A stretch of 15,752 bases of DNA from PMNU01 sp035480575 (lineage in GTDB: Bacteria > Patescibacteriota > Saccharimonadia > Saccharimonadales > UBA4665), in the NCBI GenBank assembly GCA_035480575.1, contig DATIHR010000009.1, forward strand, positions 1 to 15,752, given 5' to 3'. The notes under the pieces were generated by a model. That model worked only from the letters and a program-made list of their open reading frames with translations. It had not been told where the DNA came from and did no database searches. Both the position numbers and the translations under genes were made by a program. The number at the start of each line of letters is the position of its first letter. The first letter of the stretch is position 1. Positions 7,045 to 13,356 of the stretch are shown in pieces.

Positions 7045-8991
7045 ATGAGCTCGGAAATCGCGCCAAACAGTGACGCTCTGGCACAATATCGCCAGCTAGA
7101 TCCCATGCTGGTCTTAGGGGGCATACCGATAGCGCAATGCTTGCAATTAACAGAAGCAGTCCCCGACGACATACCGCCAGAGGCGCGCTACGACTCGGCG
7201 TGGCTAGCGCTAGAGACTAGCCTGGCTATGAGCGGTTCTAATGACCCCAGCTCGGGCAGAAAATTTGCGCCCAAACAAATACAGGGGGCAATTGAACGCG
7301 CCCGTATAGGGTTTCGATCGGTAGCGCGCGACCCCGAAGCTACACTTGTCACCGGTTTACGTGCACAAATCGCATTGGCCGGCGTCCCTGTACATCATGA
7401 AACGCTTAGCCGAAGCAAGGTCGCTCTGGTAAGCCCGCACTTTAACTCTTACGCGTCGTCTCTATATAAAGCCGCACAGTCACTCGTTGCACTGCCAGAA
7501 TTCTCGCCCGAGGAGACCGAACTTGCCAATATAGTCACAGCCCTGGGTATTGGCACTGAAGTCGCCCGCGAACAGGCATACTTTTTGCTAGCCTCACCGC
7601 GGCAGCCCTGGCATATTAACGGTATTAGCCGGCAAGGTGGTACTGGCAGCAGAATAATAGTCGGCCGAGAACCATCGCCCGACCTTACCGTAATTCCTCC
7701 GGGTATACTTACCACTCCGCGACTCCAGGAAAGCGGCGAGCCGTTTCCGACCCTGGCGGCTTTTGCCCGTCAAAAAGTTGGGTTCGGAACCCGATGGAAC
7801 GGAGTCTTAGTACCAGGGTTAAAGCATCTTTCGCAAAGGAAGCCCAGCGCTGCAGAGGTAGAGCTTTTGCAGGTGGGCGACCAAATGATCGCAGCGCTTA
7901 ACGAACAGCACGACAAAGGCGTACCCGTTGTCATAGCAGCAGGCGCCTTGGTGCTTAAAAGCTCCGAAACGGACGAAATACCGGTTACTAGCGATGGTCG
8001 ACCCGAAACCGCCTGGTACCAATCTCAGGCGGCCAGCGATGTACACGCTATGCCACGCAAAAATTTCTTAGCCCATCTAGAGACGCTTACGAATGCCGCT
8101 AAAAACGGCGAGCTTAATCCTCGCGAATTACAATCGTTAGCCTGGATGCAAATAGACAATGGCCGTGCTTTAGCCAGGCTTGCGGCCGCCGAAGCCAAGG
8201 CAGCAACAAGGGAACGAGCGCAAATCATACAGGCGAATCCCGAAAGAGGTCAGCAGCACCGCCGTGACGCAGAACGTCACGAGACAAGACACCGGGAACT
8301 CTTAGAAGAGCTAGACGCCCAATTTGACGCAGCAACCGAATCGCTACAAACAGCTCTGGCACGCACCAGGCCAGAACACGCCGGCGACGCCCTAGAAATT
8401 CGGCTCGACGCCGAAGCCATACCAGTATATAAAGCCCTCTTTACGGAAACATCCCCTGAAGCTCTGCAAAACACGGTCGACACGTATTTGCAAAGAGTAG
8501 CCAGCCTGGCGCCGCATTTGCGCGACGCTATCAAAAAAGTTCGCAGGAACAACGAACAATTGGACAGCATACTCGCGAACTCGGCACGTGCAGCGCTCAT
8601 CTTAATCCTTACTGGGGCTAGCGACGAAGGCGTACGCCACGTAATGTTACCGACCGGTCCTCGCGCTGGCGGGCGTTATGGCAAGGCCGACATGCTTATC
8701 TTCCCTATAGATGACTTTACCAACTACGCTGCATCCAGCTACGACACAGCAAACCCACTAACACTTAACCTCATCCCCGGTAACGATGAGGTAACATTCA
8801 CTGATCGCCATATTAATCTCGGCAAATATAAACTCGCCAAAACAAACAGTGGCGTTACACCGCTCATGCTTCGCCTGGCTAGCGTAGTCCGAACCTTCAA
8901 GGGCGGCCGTAACAAGCGGCAATCGCACGGGGAAGCTATGAATACCCTAGCGCTTGAGCTGTCAGACGCAGTAGCCGATGCCACGGAATAA
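7045..8991 (+). CDS. Uncharacterised 648-aa protein with central charged helical segment
   Basis: I do not recognise this protein. It has no signal peptide and no membrane helix, so it is probably cytoplasmic. About 1-350 is a mixed, apparently globular region. About 365-450 is strongly charged and Ala/Glu/Arg-rich, with runs such as AAAEAKAATRERAQ and RHRELLEELDAQFDAA that suggest a long helix or coiled coil. About 450-530 is also helical. The C-terminal 110 residues include a Gly/Arg-rich LPTGPRAGGRYGKADMLIFP and a basic FKGGRNKRQSHGEAM, which could contact nucleic acid (inference). The length of the frame, codon use like its neighbours and a promoter just upstream make it a real gene. It belongs to a block of three unrecognised genes, probably lineage-specific. 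Confidence 0.8.
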   Translation: MSSEIAPNSDALAQYRQLDPMLVLGGIPIAQCLQLTEAVPDDIPPEARYDSAWLALETSLAMSGSNDPSSGRKFAPKQIQGAIERARIGFRSVARDPEATLVTGLRAQIALAGVPVHHETLSRSKVALVSPHFNSYASSLYKAAQSLVALPEFSPEETELANIVTALGIGTEVAREQAYFLLASPRQPWHINGISRQGGTGSRIIVGREPSPDLTVIPPGILTTPRLQESGEPFPTLAAFARQKVGFGTRWNGVLVPGLKHLSQRKPSAAEVELLQVGDQMIAALNEQHDKGVPVVIAAGALVLKSSETDEIPVTSDGRPETAWYQSQAASDVHAMPRKNFLAHLETLTNAAKNGELNPRELQSLAWMQIDNGRALARLAAAEAKAATRERAQIIQANPERGQQHRRDAERHETRHRELLEELDAQFDAATESLQTALARTRPEHAGDALEIRLDAEAIPVYKALFTETSPEALQNTVDTYLQRVASLAPHLRDAIKKVRRNNEQLDSILANSARAALILILTGASDEGVRHVMLPTGPRAGGRYGKADMLIFPIDDFTNYAASSYDTANPLTLNLIPGNDEVTFTDRHINLGKYKLAKTNSGVTPLMLRLASVVRTFKGGRNKRQSHGEAMNTLALELSDAVADATE

Positions 8992-9107
8992 CGTGCTTAG
9001 AAGCTCGCCGCCTATTGTTGACTGGACAGAAGAGCCCTTCATGGTATCACAATACAACTTATAGAGTGCTGCATCATGGAAGCTAAGCTCAATAGGGTGT
9101 TGCATGC

Positions 9108-9908
9108 TTATGCGTGCCTTGTGTTTAAGATACTTTTTATTGCACCGTGCGCAATTCTGCCGTACAGTTCAGGTTTTTTAGCGATCTTGGGCAATGTCTC
9201 GGTGCGCAGCGCATTGGCATAAGCAGGGTCGCGTAAATTGTGTACGCTGGTGAGTAAACTGGCAACTTTTGGCTTTAACTCAGCGGTAACCGTATACATA
9301 TAACCGCCATGTTCAATGGCGCGGTGCACCAGCCCAAGCCGTAGAAATTCCTCAAAGTTTCTCCCTGCCATCACGGTTGACAACGGCGTACCAGATGCCC
9401 TAAGGTTATTTGCCGCCTTGTACGGTTTAATGCCATCAAGCGCGTACTGCAAAAGTGCAAGGCGCGTATCATAGTTCCGTGGCCGTGTGAAAGATTCAGG
9501 CACAATCCTATTAGAGGCATCGGGGTCTAGTAGCCAATGCGCCGCAAGTAGGGCGGCCTGGGGCATAGCCCGTCGGCCCGCATCGCTATATGCCAGACGG
9601 GCATGGCTGCCACGAGTATACAACTTGGCGTCACGCGAATTGCGCGTGGGGTCTAACGTTTTGTCTATCCTATAGTGTATATGGGCAACCTCTGCGTCAC
9701 TGAGTGAAAGAGGGGGCTGTGCAGCCTCTATAAGCTCGGTGCTAACTTCTATCGTTCTGAACGATTTTCCCGGGCGGCGCAACAGTGTTGTAAAAGGACC
9801 AAGCCGCCTCGGCGAGGAGGCAAAAAATTCCAACGTCAAATCCTGCTTTAGTAAATCGGTGGGCTTAGTGTGCTCAAGCTGTATTGATGGGGGCGGAAGT
9901 TCTACCAC
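9108..9908 (-). CDS. Uncharacterised 266-aa protein, possible winged-helix C-terminal half
   Basis: I do not recognise a family. The frame opens at an ATG at 9926, but an extended -10 (TGCTATAAC, 9915-9923) lies inside that reading, six bases before the GTG at 9908. GTG is therefore chosen, giving 266 aa beginning with VVELPPPSIQLEH after initiation at Met. The protein is soluble and basic. Around 155-235 (RLALLQYALDGIKPYKAANN, then FEEFLRLGLVHRAIEHGGY and YTVTAEL) the order helix-helix-helix-strand-turn-strand resembles a winged-helix DNA-binding fold; this is inference from pattern only. It is divergent from the 502-aa gene and ends facing the 648-aa gene, 116 bases away. A role as regulator of its neighbours is possible but untested. 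Confidence 0.72.
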   Translation of the reverse strand: MVELPPPSIQLEHTKPTDLLKQDLTLEFFASSPRRLGPFTTLLRRPGKSFRTIEVSTELIEAAQPPLSLSDAEVAHIHYRIDKTLDPTRNSRDAKLYTRGSHARLAYSDAGRRAMPQAALLAAHWLLDPDASNRIVPESFTRPRNYDTRLALLQYALDGIKPYKAANNLRASGTPLSTVMAGRNFEEFLRLGLVHRAIEHGGYMYTVTAELKPKVASLLTSVHNLRDPAYANALRTETLPKIAKKPELYGRIAHGAIKSILNTRHA

Positions 9909-9914
9909 CGCATA

Positions 9915-9923
9915 GTTATAGCA
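9915..9923 (-). promoter_or_regulatory. Extended -10 promoter, leaderless GTG start of the 266-aa protein
   Basis: On the minus strand TGCTATAAC (TGn plus TATAAC at 9915-9920) is followed by six bases and then the GTG at 9908. The ATG at 9926 lies upstream of this -10 and would not be in the transcript, so this promoter decides the start codon. Confidence 0.6.
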
Positions 9924-9972
9924 CATTCGTCAGTGCAAACACATGCGTATCAACCAAACCGCCACTATAACC

Positions 9973-10001
9973 TTGCTATATGCCAACCTATGTAGTGTAA
10001 T
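9973..10001 (+). promoter_or_regulatory. Promoter of the 502-aa protein gene, near-leaderless
   Basis: TTGCTA (9973-9978) and TGTAAT (9996-10001) are separated by 17 bases. Eight bases lie between the -10 and the ATG at 10010, so transcription would start at or next to the start codon. It shares a 101-base divergent gap with the promoter of the 266-aa gene. Confidence 0.5.
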
Positions 10002-10009
10002 AATTCTTT

Positions 10010-11518
10010 ATGTCTAGCGCGCAATCTCACGAGTCAGGGCTTAGCCCAGCATTTGACCATCACTTTTCGGCACTGCTTGAGTTGGCAACATGGAACGAAG
10101 CAACCGGCGGCGATAACGCCTGGTTTATGCTAGCCGACCACCCACTCCATATACAGTCCCGCCTTGCTACAAAAACATGGAAACTTACCGAAGCCATACA
10201 GGGCGAACACGCCGCCACATACGTGCCTGCCCCTGGTATTCCGCAACCGGACTGGCTGCAAACCGGCCTAGAGGCTCGTACATTACGGTATGCCGTTACC
10301 GAGCTGCTCGATGAACCACCAACAACCACAGGCAGAGTTACTGCTGTTCGCGGGTTCGGGGGCAACATAAGAACAACGAATATACCAGAACTGCAGAACC
10401 CACATATCCGACCAGCGACCATCGGCAGGGTGTGCGTACGCGGCTGTACCGTCGCCCAAACACATACCGAGCTGGCTTTTCTTACGAATACCTACGCAAA
10501 CTGGGCAACCGCGTACAAAGTAACCGACACGCCCGATGGCGACCACGTGGGCAGGCATTCAATGTCGCGAAGCTTACTTATCGCTCATACACAGAACACC
10601 TACAGCACGGCTGCACCCTACGCCGAAGCACTAGCAAGCCTCGACCTAAGCAACCCGCACCACAAAGCCCTCCGTAGGGCGGCTGTCGATATATTAGGCA
10701 ATTCGCTCTTATACGAAGATCCAATGCCATTCGGTTCGCGCAACGAAAAAACCGGCATACCCGAAACCGCGAACGATGCAGTATCGATGCTCGATGAGTA
10801 TGGCGTACTCGATGGTACATGGTGGGTAATCAGAGGCATCAGTGCCGGCGGCATCTTTACCATACCCGGCTTTCTAGAAAAAGTGCATGACAAGCTCAAT
10901 AACAAACAAGCAACCGAGACACTCAAACAATTCAGTCCAGAAGACGCTCGGTCATATGTTAATACGCACGTGTCTAAGCTACTCCATACGTACGCCGCCA
11001 GCGAAGGACGCACCCAAGATGTACTAAAAAAAGTACTCAAGGCCACGGCAGATGGCCGTGGTATGGTCGATTTATCAAAGCTCATCGGCATAAGCAACGG
11101 CATTATACGCGGCAAAAATCAACGCCTAAGGCCCGGGGAAACACCGTTAGAAACTTTAGACCCCCGCAACATGCGTGATGTGGGCGATGCACTCCTACAC
11201 ATCCTAGAACTAACTCGCTCGCAAGACCCTGCTTTGCAACAATCACAGCAAGAACAAGACATTCTGCATGTCGAGATTATCGACATGCTGCACATGGCGC
11301 TGCGTGACGCTCGCTCGCAGCTTGTTACCGGGCGGCTCAGCAGCGTGCAGCTGCGCTACCCCGCCGCCAACGACGAAGAGCTACGCGATATTATGGGTGA
11401 ACTAAAAAACGGCAAGCCAATCATGGAAGTACGGACCAGGTATCGCCGTGCTCACAATATCTCCCCATTAGTAGACGTACAGCGACTCAAAAAACCTGGC
11501 AGCGGCTATATGTCTTAA
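10010..11518 (+). CDS. Uncharacterised 502-aa protein, possible helix-turn-helix segment
   Basis: I do not recognise this protein. It has no signal peptide or membrane segment. The first ~200 residues are mixed, with WNEATGGDNAWFMLADHPLH near 28-47. The middle is helical. Around 355-400 the stretch MVDLSKLIGISNGIIRG followed by RLRPGETPLETLDPRN, then a helix DVGDALLHIL, has the rhythm of an XRE-like helix-turn-helix; this is a pattern impression, not a domain match. The last ~40 residues are basic (MEVRTRYRRAHN, RLKKPG). It starts in a divergent promoter region shared with the 266-aa gene and ends 13 bases from the opposing 73-aa gene. Its size, intact frame and upstream promoter argue that it is real. 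Function unknown; probably lineage-specific. Confidence 0.8.
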   Translation: MSSAQSHESGLSPAFDHHFSALLELATWNEATGGDNAWFMLADHPLHIQSRLATKTWKLTEAIQGEHAATYVPAPGIPQPDWLQTGLEARTLRYAVTELLDEPPTTTGRVTAVRGFGGNIRTTNIPELQNPHIRPATIGRVCVRGCTVAQTHTELAFLTNTYANWATAYKVTDTPDGDHVGRHSMSRSLLIAHTQNTYSTAAPYAEALASLDLSNPHHKALRRAAVDILGNSLLYEDPMPFGSRNEKTGIPETANDAVSMLDEYGVLDGTWWVIRGISAGGIFTIPGFLEKVHDKLNNKQATETLKQFSPEDARSYVNTHVSKLLHTYAASEGRTQDVLKKVLKATADGRGMVDLSKLIGISNGIIRGKNQRLRPGETPLETLDPRNMRDVGDALLHILELTRSQDPALQQSQQEQDILHVEIIDMLHMALRDARSQLVTGRLSSVQLRYPAANDEELRDIMGELKNGKPIMEVRTRYRRAHNISPLVDVQRLKKPGSGYMS

Positions 11519-11531
11519 ATGCCGTGCCTGC

Positions 11532-11753
11532 TTATTCTGTCGCGAGTAGATAGCCGTCAAGGATAAAAGGCGCGGCCGCTCCGACTGCTGCCCATCCTAT
11601 CATTCGGTCTGCTTCTACATGACGAGCTTCGTCTTGCTGTGCTATAAGATAATTGTGCACGTCGCTAACAGGGCGGCCCTCCTGAAATAAGGGCATTGCA
11701 GCAGGTAATCGGATGCCGTAGCAGTTGCCTTCGTTATGTTCTTTAGATTTCAT
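11532..11753 (-). CDS. Small 73-aa protein of unknown function
   Basis: The coding signal alone would be weak at this length, but a very good extended -10 (TGCTATACT, 11760-11768) lies exactly six bases before the ATG, the same geometry as other genes here. It also fills an otherwise empty gap with no better competing frame. The N-terminal half is polar (MKSKEHNEGN, then LFQEGRPVSDVHNYLIAQQD). The last 23 residues (MIGWAAVGAAAPFILDGYLL) are hydrophobic and could be a membrane helix or a buried amphipathic helix. No family is recognised. Confidence 0.62.
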   Translation of the reverse strand: MKSKEHNEGNCYGIRLPAAMPLFQEGRPVSDVHNYLIAQQDEARHVEADRMIGWAAVGAAAPFILDGYLLATE

Positions 11754-11759
11754 CAGGAC

Positions 11760-11768
11760 AGTATAGCA
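11760..11768 (-). promoter_or_regulatory. Extended -10 promoter, leaderless start of the 73-aa protein
   Basis: On the minus strand TGCTATACT (TATACT at 11760-11765, five of six consensus bases, with TGn before it) is followed by six bases and the ATG at 11753. It lies in the 22-base gap after the yraN stop codon, so the small gene may have its own transcript. Confidence 0.65.
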
Positions 11769-11775
11769 ACTGGTG

Positions 11776-12117
11776 TTAAAATTCAGTCACAAAGGTAGTG
11801 ACTGCAAAATCCGGCCCAGACACTTCTAGCGCGGCAAGCTGGTATTCGCCATTCCAACTGTGCAGTGCTACCCACGAATCGGCGGCGCGTTCTAGTTGGC
11901 GTAGTTTTTTGGGCGTAATGTATTCTATGCCGCCACCTTGGTACGTGGTTTCGCGGTATTTAACTTCGCAGATATATACGACACCTTTATATACAGCCAC
12001 AATGTCTACCTCGCACCATGCGGTACGCCAATTTTGGTCTAGTATTGTATAGCCCTTGGATCTGAGGTAATCGGCTGCGGCTTTTTCGGCCAAGCGGCCA
12101 GTGGTAAAGGTTGTCAT
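11776..12117 (-). CDS. yraN: YraN/UPF0102 family nuclease-fold protein
   Basis: This 113-aa protein has the family pattern of UPF0102: a GRLAEKAAADYLRSKGYTIL helix-strand start, N29-R31, then the restriction-endonuclease-like core with CEVDIVAVYKG (E36, D38) and the ICEVKYRET strand (E51, K53). These acidic residues and the E-x-K motif match the predicted metal-binding nuclease site. Length is usual for the family. The biochemical role of YraN proteins is not settled; a nuclease fold is the established part and DNA processing or uptake is conjecture. The ATG overlaps the rnhB stop by four bases (ATGA), so the two genes are translationally coupled, a gene pairing common in bacteria. Confidence 0.9.
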   Translation of the reverse strand: MTTFTTGRLAEKAAADYLRSKGYTILDQNWRTAWCEVDIVAVYKGVVYICEVKYRETTYQGGGIEYITPKKLRQLERAADSWVALHSWNGEYQLAALEVSGPDFAVTTFVTEF

Positions 12118-12668
12118 GCCAAGAGCGCCTGGATTGGCTTAAAGCTCCGACGATGCAGTTCGCACACGCCAAGGGTTTTAAGCGCGGCACTGTGCATAGC
12201 CGTTCCGTACCCTACGTGCCGATCGAAGCTATAGCCGGGGAATGTAGTTGCTGCCTCATGCATAAAACGGTCGCGCGCTACCTTGGCAATAATACTGGCG
12301 GCGCTAACGGCGGACACTACATTATCCGCCCCAATAACCGCACGGGCCAGCGGATTTTTTGGAAAAAAATTGTAATTGCCGTCAACTATCAACTCGGTAT
12401 AGGTTTGTGTTATGCAAGCAAGCGCGCGCTCCATAGCTAAACGCACTGCCTCCGTTAGGCCTACCTCGTCTATCTCGGCCGGCGTTACCCAGCCCAGCCC
12501 GAACTGAATAGCAGACACCCGTATTTCGGCATCCAGTACCTCGCGCTGTTTTTTACTGAGTTTTTTAGAGTCTTTAAGCCCAGCTATTGGGTTGCCCAAC
12601 AGTACTGCCCCCGCTACTAATGGGCCCGCCCAACACCCGCGCCCTACTTCGTCTACCCCCACAATCAT
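12114..12668 (-). CDS. rnhB: Ribonuclease HII
   Basis: This 184-aa enzyme cuts the RNA strand of RNA-DNA hybrids and removes single ribonucleotides from DNA. The catalytic carboxylates are all visible: D6 and E7 in VDEVGRG, D96 in LIVDGN, and D133 in KVARDRF. The SAASIIAKVARD and HVGYGT motifs are also typical of type 2 RNase H, as is the length. The start is set at the ATG at 12668 rather than the in-frame GTG at 12674, because an extended -10 (12676-12684) lies seven bases before that ATG and only one before the GTG. The transcript would be leaderless and continue into yraN through an ATGA overlap. It begins just beyond the rplS terminator. Confidence 0.93.
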   Translation of the reverse strand: MIVGVDEVGRGCWAGPLVAGAVLLGNPIAGLKDSKKLSKKQREVLDAEIRVSAIQFGLGWVTPAEIDEVGLTEAVRLAMERALACITQTYTELIVDGNYNFFPKNPLARAVIGADNVVSAVSAASIIAKVARDRFMHEAATTFPGYSFDRHVGYGTAMHSAALKTLGVCELHRRSFKPIQALLA

Positions 12669-12675
12669 ATGCACT

Positions 12676-12684
12676 ACTCTACCA
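12676..12684 (-). promoter_or_regulatory. Extended -10 promoter, leaderless start of rnhB
   Basis: On the minus strand TGGTAGAGT (TAGAGT at 12676-12681) is followed by seven bases and the ATG at 12668. It lies 10 bases past the T-tract of the rplS terminator, so terminator and next promoter are packed together. Confidence 0.55.
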
Positions 12685-12693
12685 CATATTCAT

Positions 12694-12721
12694 ATAAAAA
12701 GACCTCCGCTGGGGAGGTCTT
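12694..12721 (-). terminator. Rho-independent terminator of rplS
   Basis: On the minus strand a perfect 9-bp stem, AAGACCTCC (12713-12721) with GGAGGTCTT (12699-12707), encloses a five-base loop and runs into TTTTT (12696-12700, overlapping the stem end). It lies 23 bases after the rplS stop codon. Confidence 0.88.
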
Positions 12722-12743
12722 AATGCTACTTAGAAAATTATTC

Positions 12744-13259
12744 TTAGTCTTCGTGCTTGGCAAGTGCAGCAGCTACTTTGGCTTCACGCTTTGCCTCGGC
12801 TTCGGCCTTTTTAGCTGCTTCGGCTTCAGCTGCAGCGGCTTTTTCTTCGGCTAGTTTGGCTTCTTCTTCCTCGGCCTTCGTGTCTTTGATGGCATTTACG
12901 GCGTGGCGGTCAAAGTCTACACCCGTTAAGCGAGCGGCTTTACCGGTACGTTCACGCATGTAGGTCAGGTAGTTGCGGCGAACTTTGCTGCGCTTGGTAA
13001 CTTCTACTTTTAGAACAAGCGGGCTGTGTAGTAAAAAGCTTTTTTCTACGCCCACACCACTGGCAATACGGCGTACGGTAATGCGGCTGGTGTGGCTGTT
13101 CTTGCGGTCGCAGCGAATAACCATACCCTGAAAAATCTGGACACGCTCTTTGTTGCCTTCGCGAATTTTCTGGTGCACTTTAACGGTGTCGCCGCTTTTA
13201 ACGTCAACAACGGCACTCTTTTTAAACTTGGCTTCGATTTTCTGGATAATAGATTGCAT
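12744..13259 (-). CDS. rplS: 50S ribosomal protein L19 with charged C-terminal extension
   Basis: The first ~112 residues of this 171-aa protein are L19, which sits at the 30S-50S interface: a GDTVKVHQKI strand, the RVQIFQGMVI motif (usually FEGVVI), TVRRIASGVGVEKSFLLHSP and KVRRNYLTYMRERTGKAARL. Bacterial L19 is usually about 115 residues. Here about 55 more follow, nearly all Lys, Ala and Glu (for example EEEAKLAEEKAAAAEAEAAK), likely a long solvent-exposed helix. The gene has its own promoter (-10 at 13298-13303), a leader of about 32 bases and an SD-like TAAGGT before the ATG, which is conventional, unlike most genes in the window. A strong terminator follows. Confidence 0.96.
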   Translation of the reverse strand: MQSIIQKIEAKFKKSAVVDVKSGDTVKVHQKIREGNKERVQIFQGMVIRCDRKNSHTSRITVRRIASGVGVEKSFLLHSPLVLKVEVTKRSKVRRNYLTYMRERTGKAARLTGVDFDRHAVNAIKDTKAEEEEAKLAEEKAAAAEAEAAKKAEAEAKREAKVAAALAKHED

Positions 13260-13297
13260 ACTTTAATAAACCTTACACTTATTTCGCGCTTTTAAAC

Positions 13298-13306
13298 ACT
13301 ATAGCA
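13298..13306 (-). promoter_or_regulatory. Extended -10 promoter of rplS
   Basis: On the minus strand TGCTATAGT (TATAGT at 13298-13303, five of six consensus bases) places the start near 13291, about 32 bases before the rplS ATG. The leader carries an SD-like AAGG about 11 bases before the start codon. Confidence 0.6.
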
Positions 13307-13315
13307 TATCTGTTA

Positions 13316-13347
13316 TAAAAAGAAAAGACCGCACTTGCTACGCTGGT
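13316..13347 (-). terminator. Probable terminator of the pilB-like gene
   Basis: On the minus strand an imperfect hairpin (13328-13347; about seven pairs with one bulged A and a five-base loop) is followed by a T-rich run, CTTTTCTTTTT (13317-13327). It lies 9 bases after the stop codon and just before the rplS promoter. The stem is weaker than that of the rplS terminator. Confidence 0.5.
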
Positions 13348-13356
13348 ACTCAGCCC

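Noticed and set aside
9909..9926. ATG at 9926 as start of the 266-aa protein
   Set aside because: The best -10 for this gene (9915-9920) lies within that extension, so the ATG would be upstream of the transcript.
10618..11115. 165-aa open frame on the minus strand inside the 502-aa gene
   Set aside because: It is antisense to a longer intact frame, Ser-rich with no domain or promoter; typical shadow.
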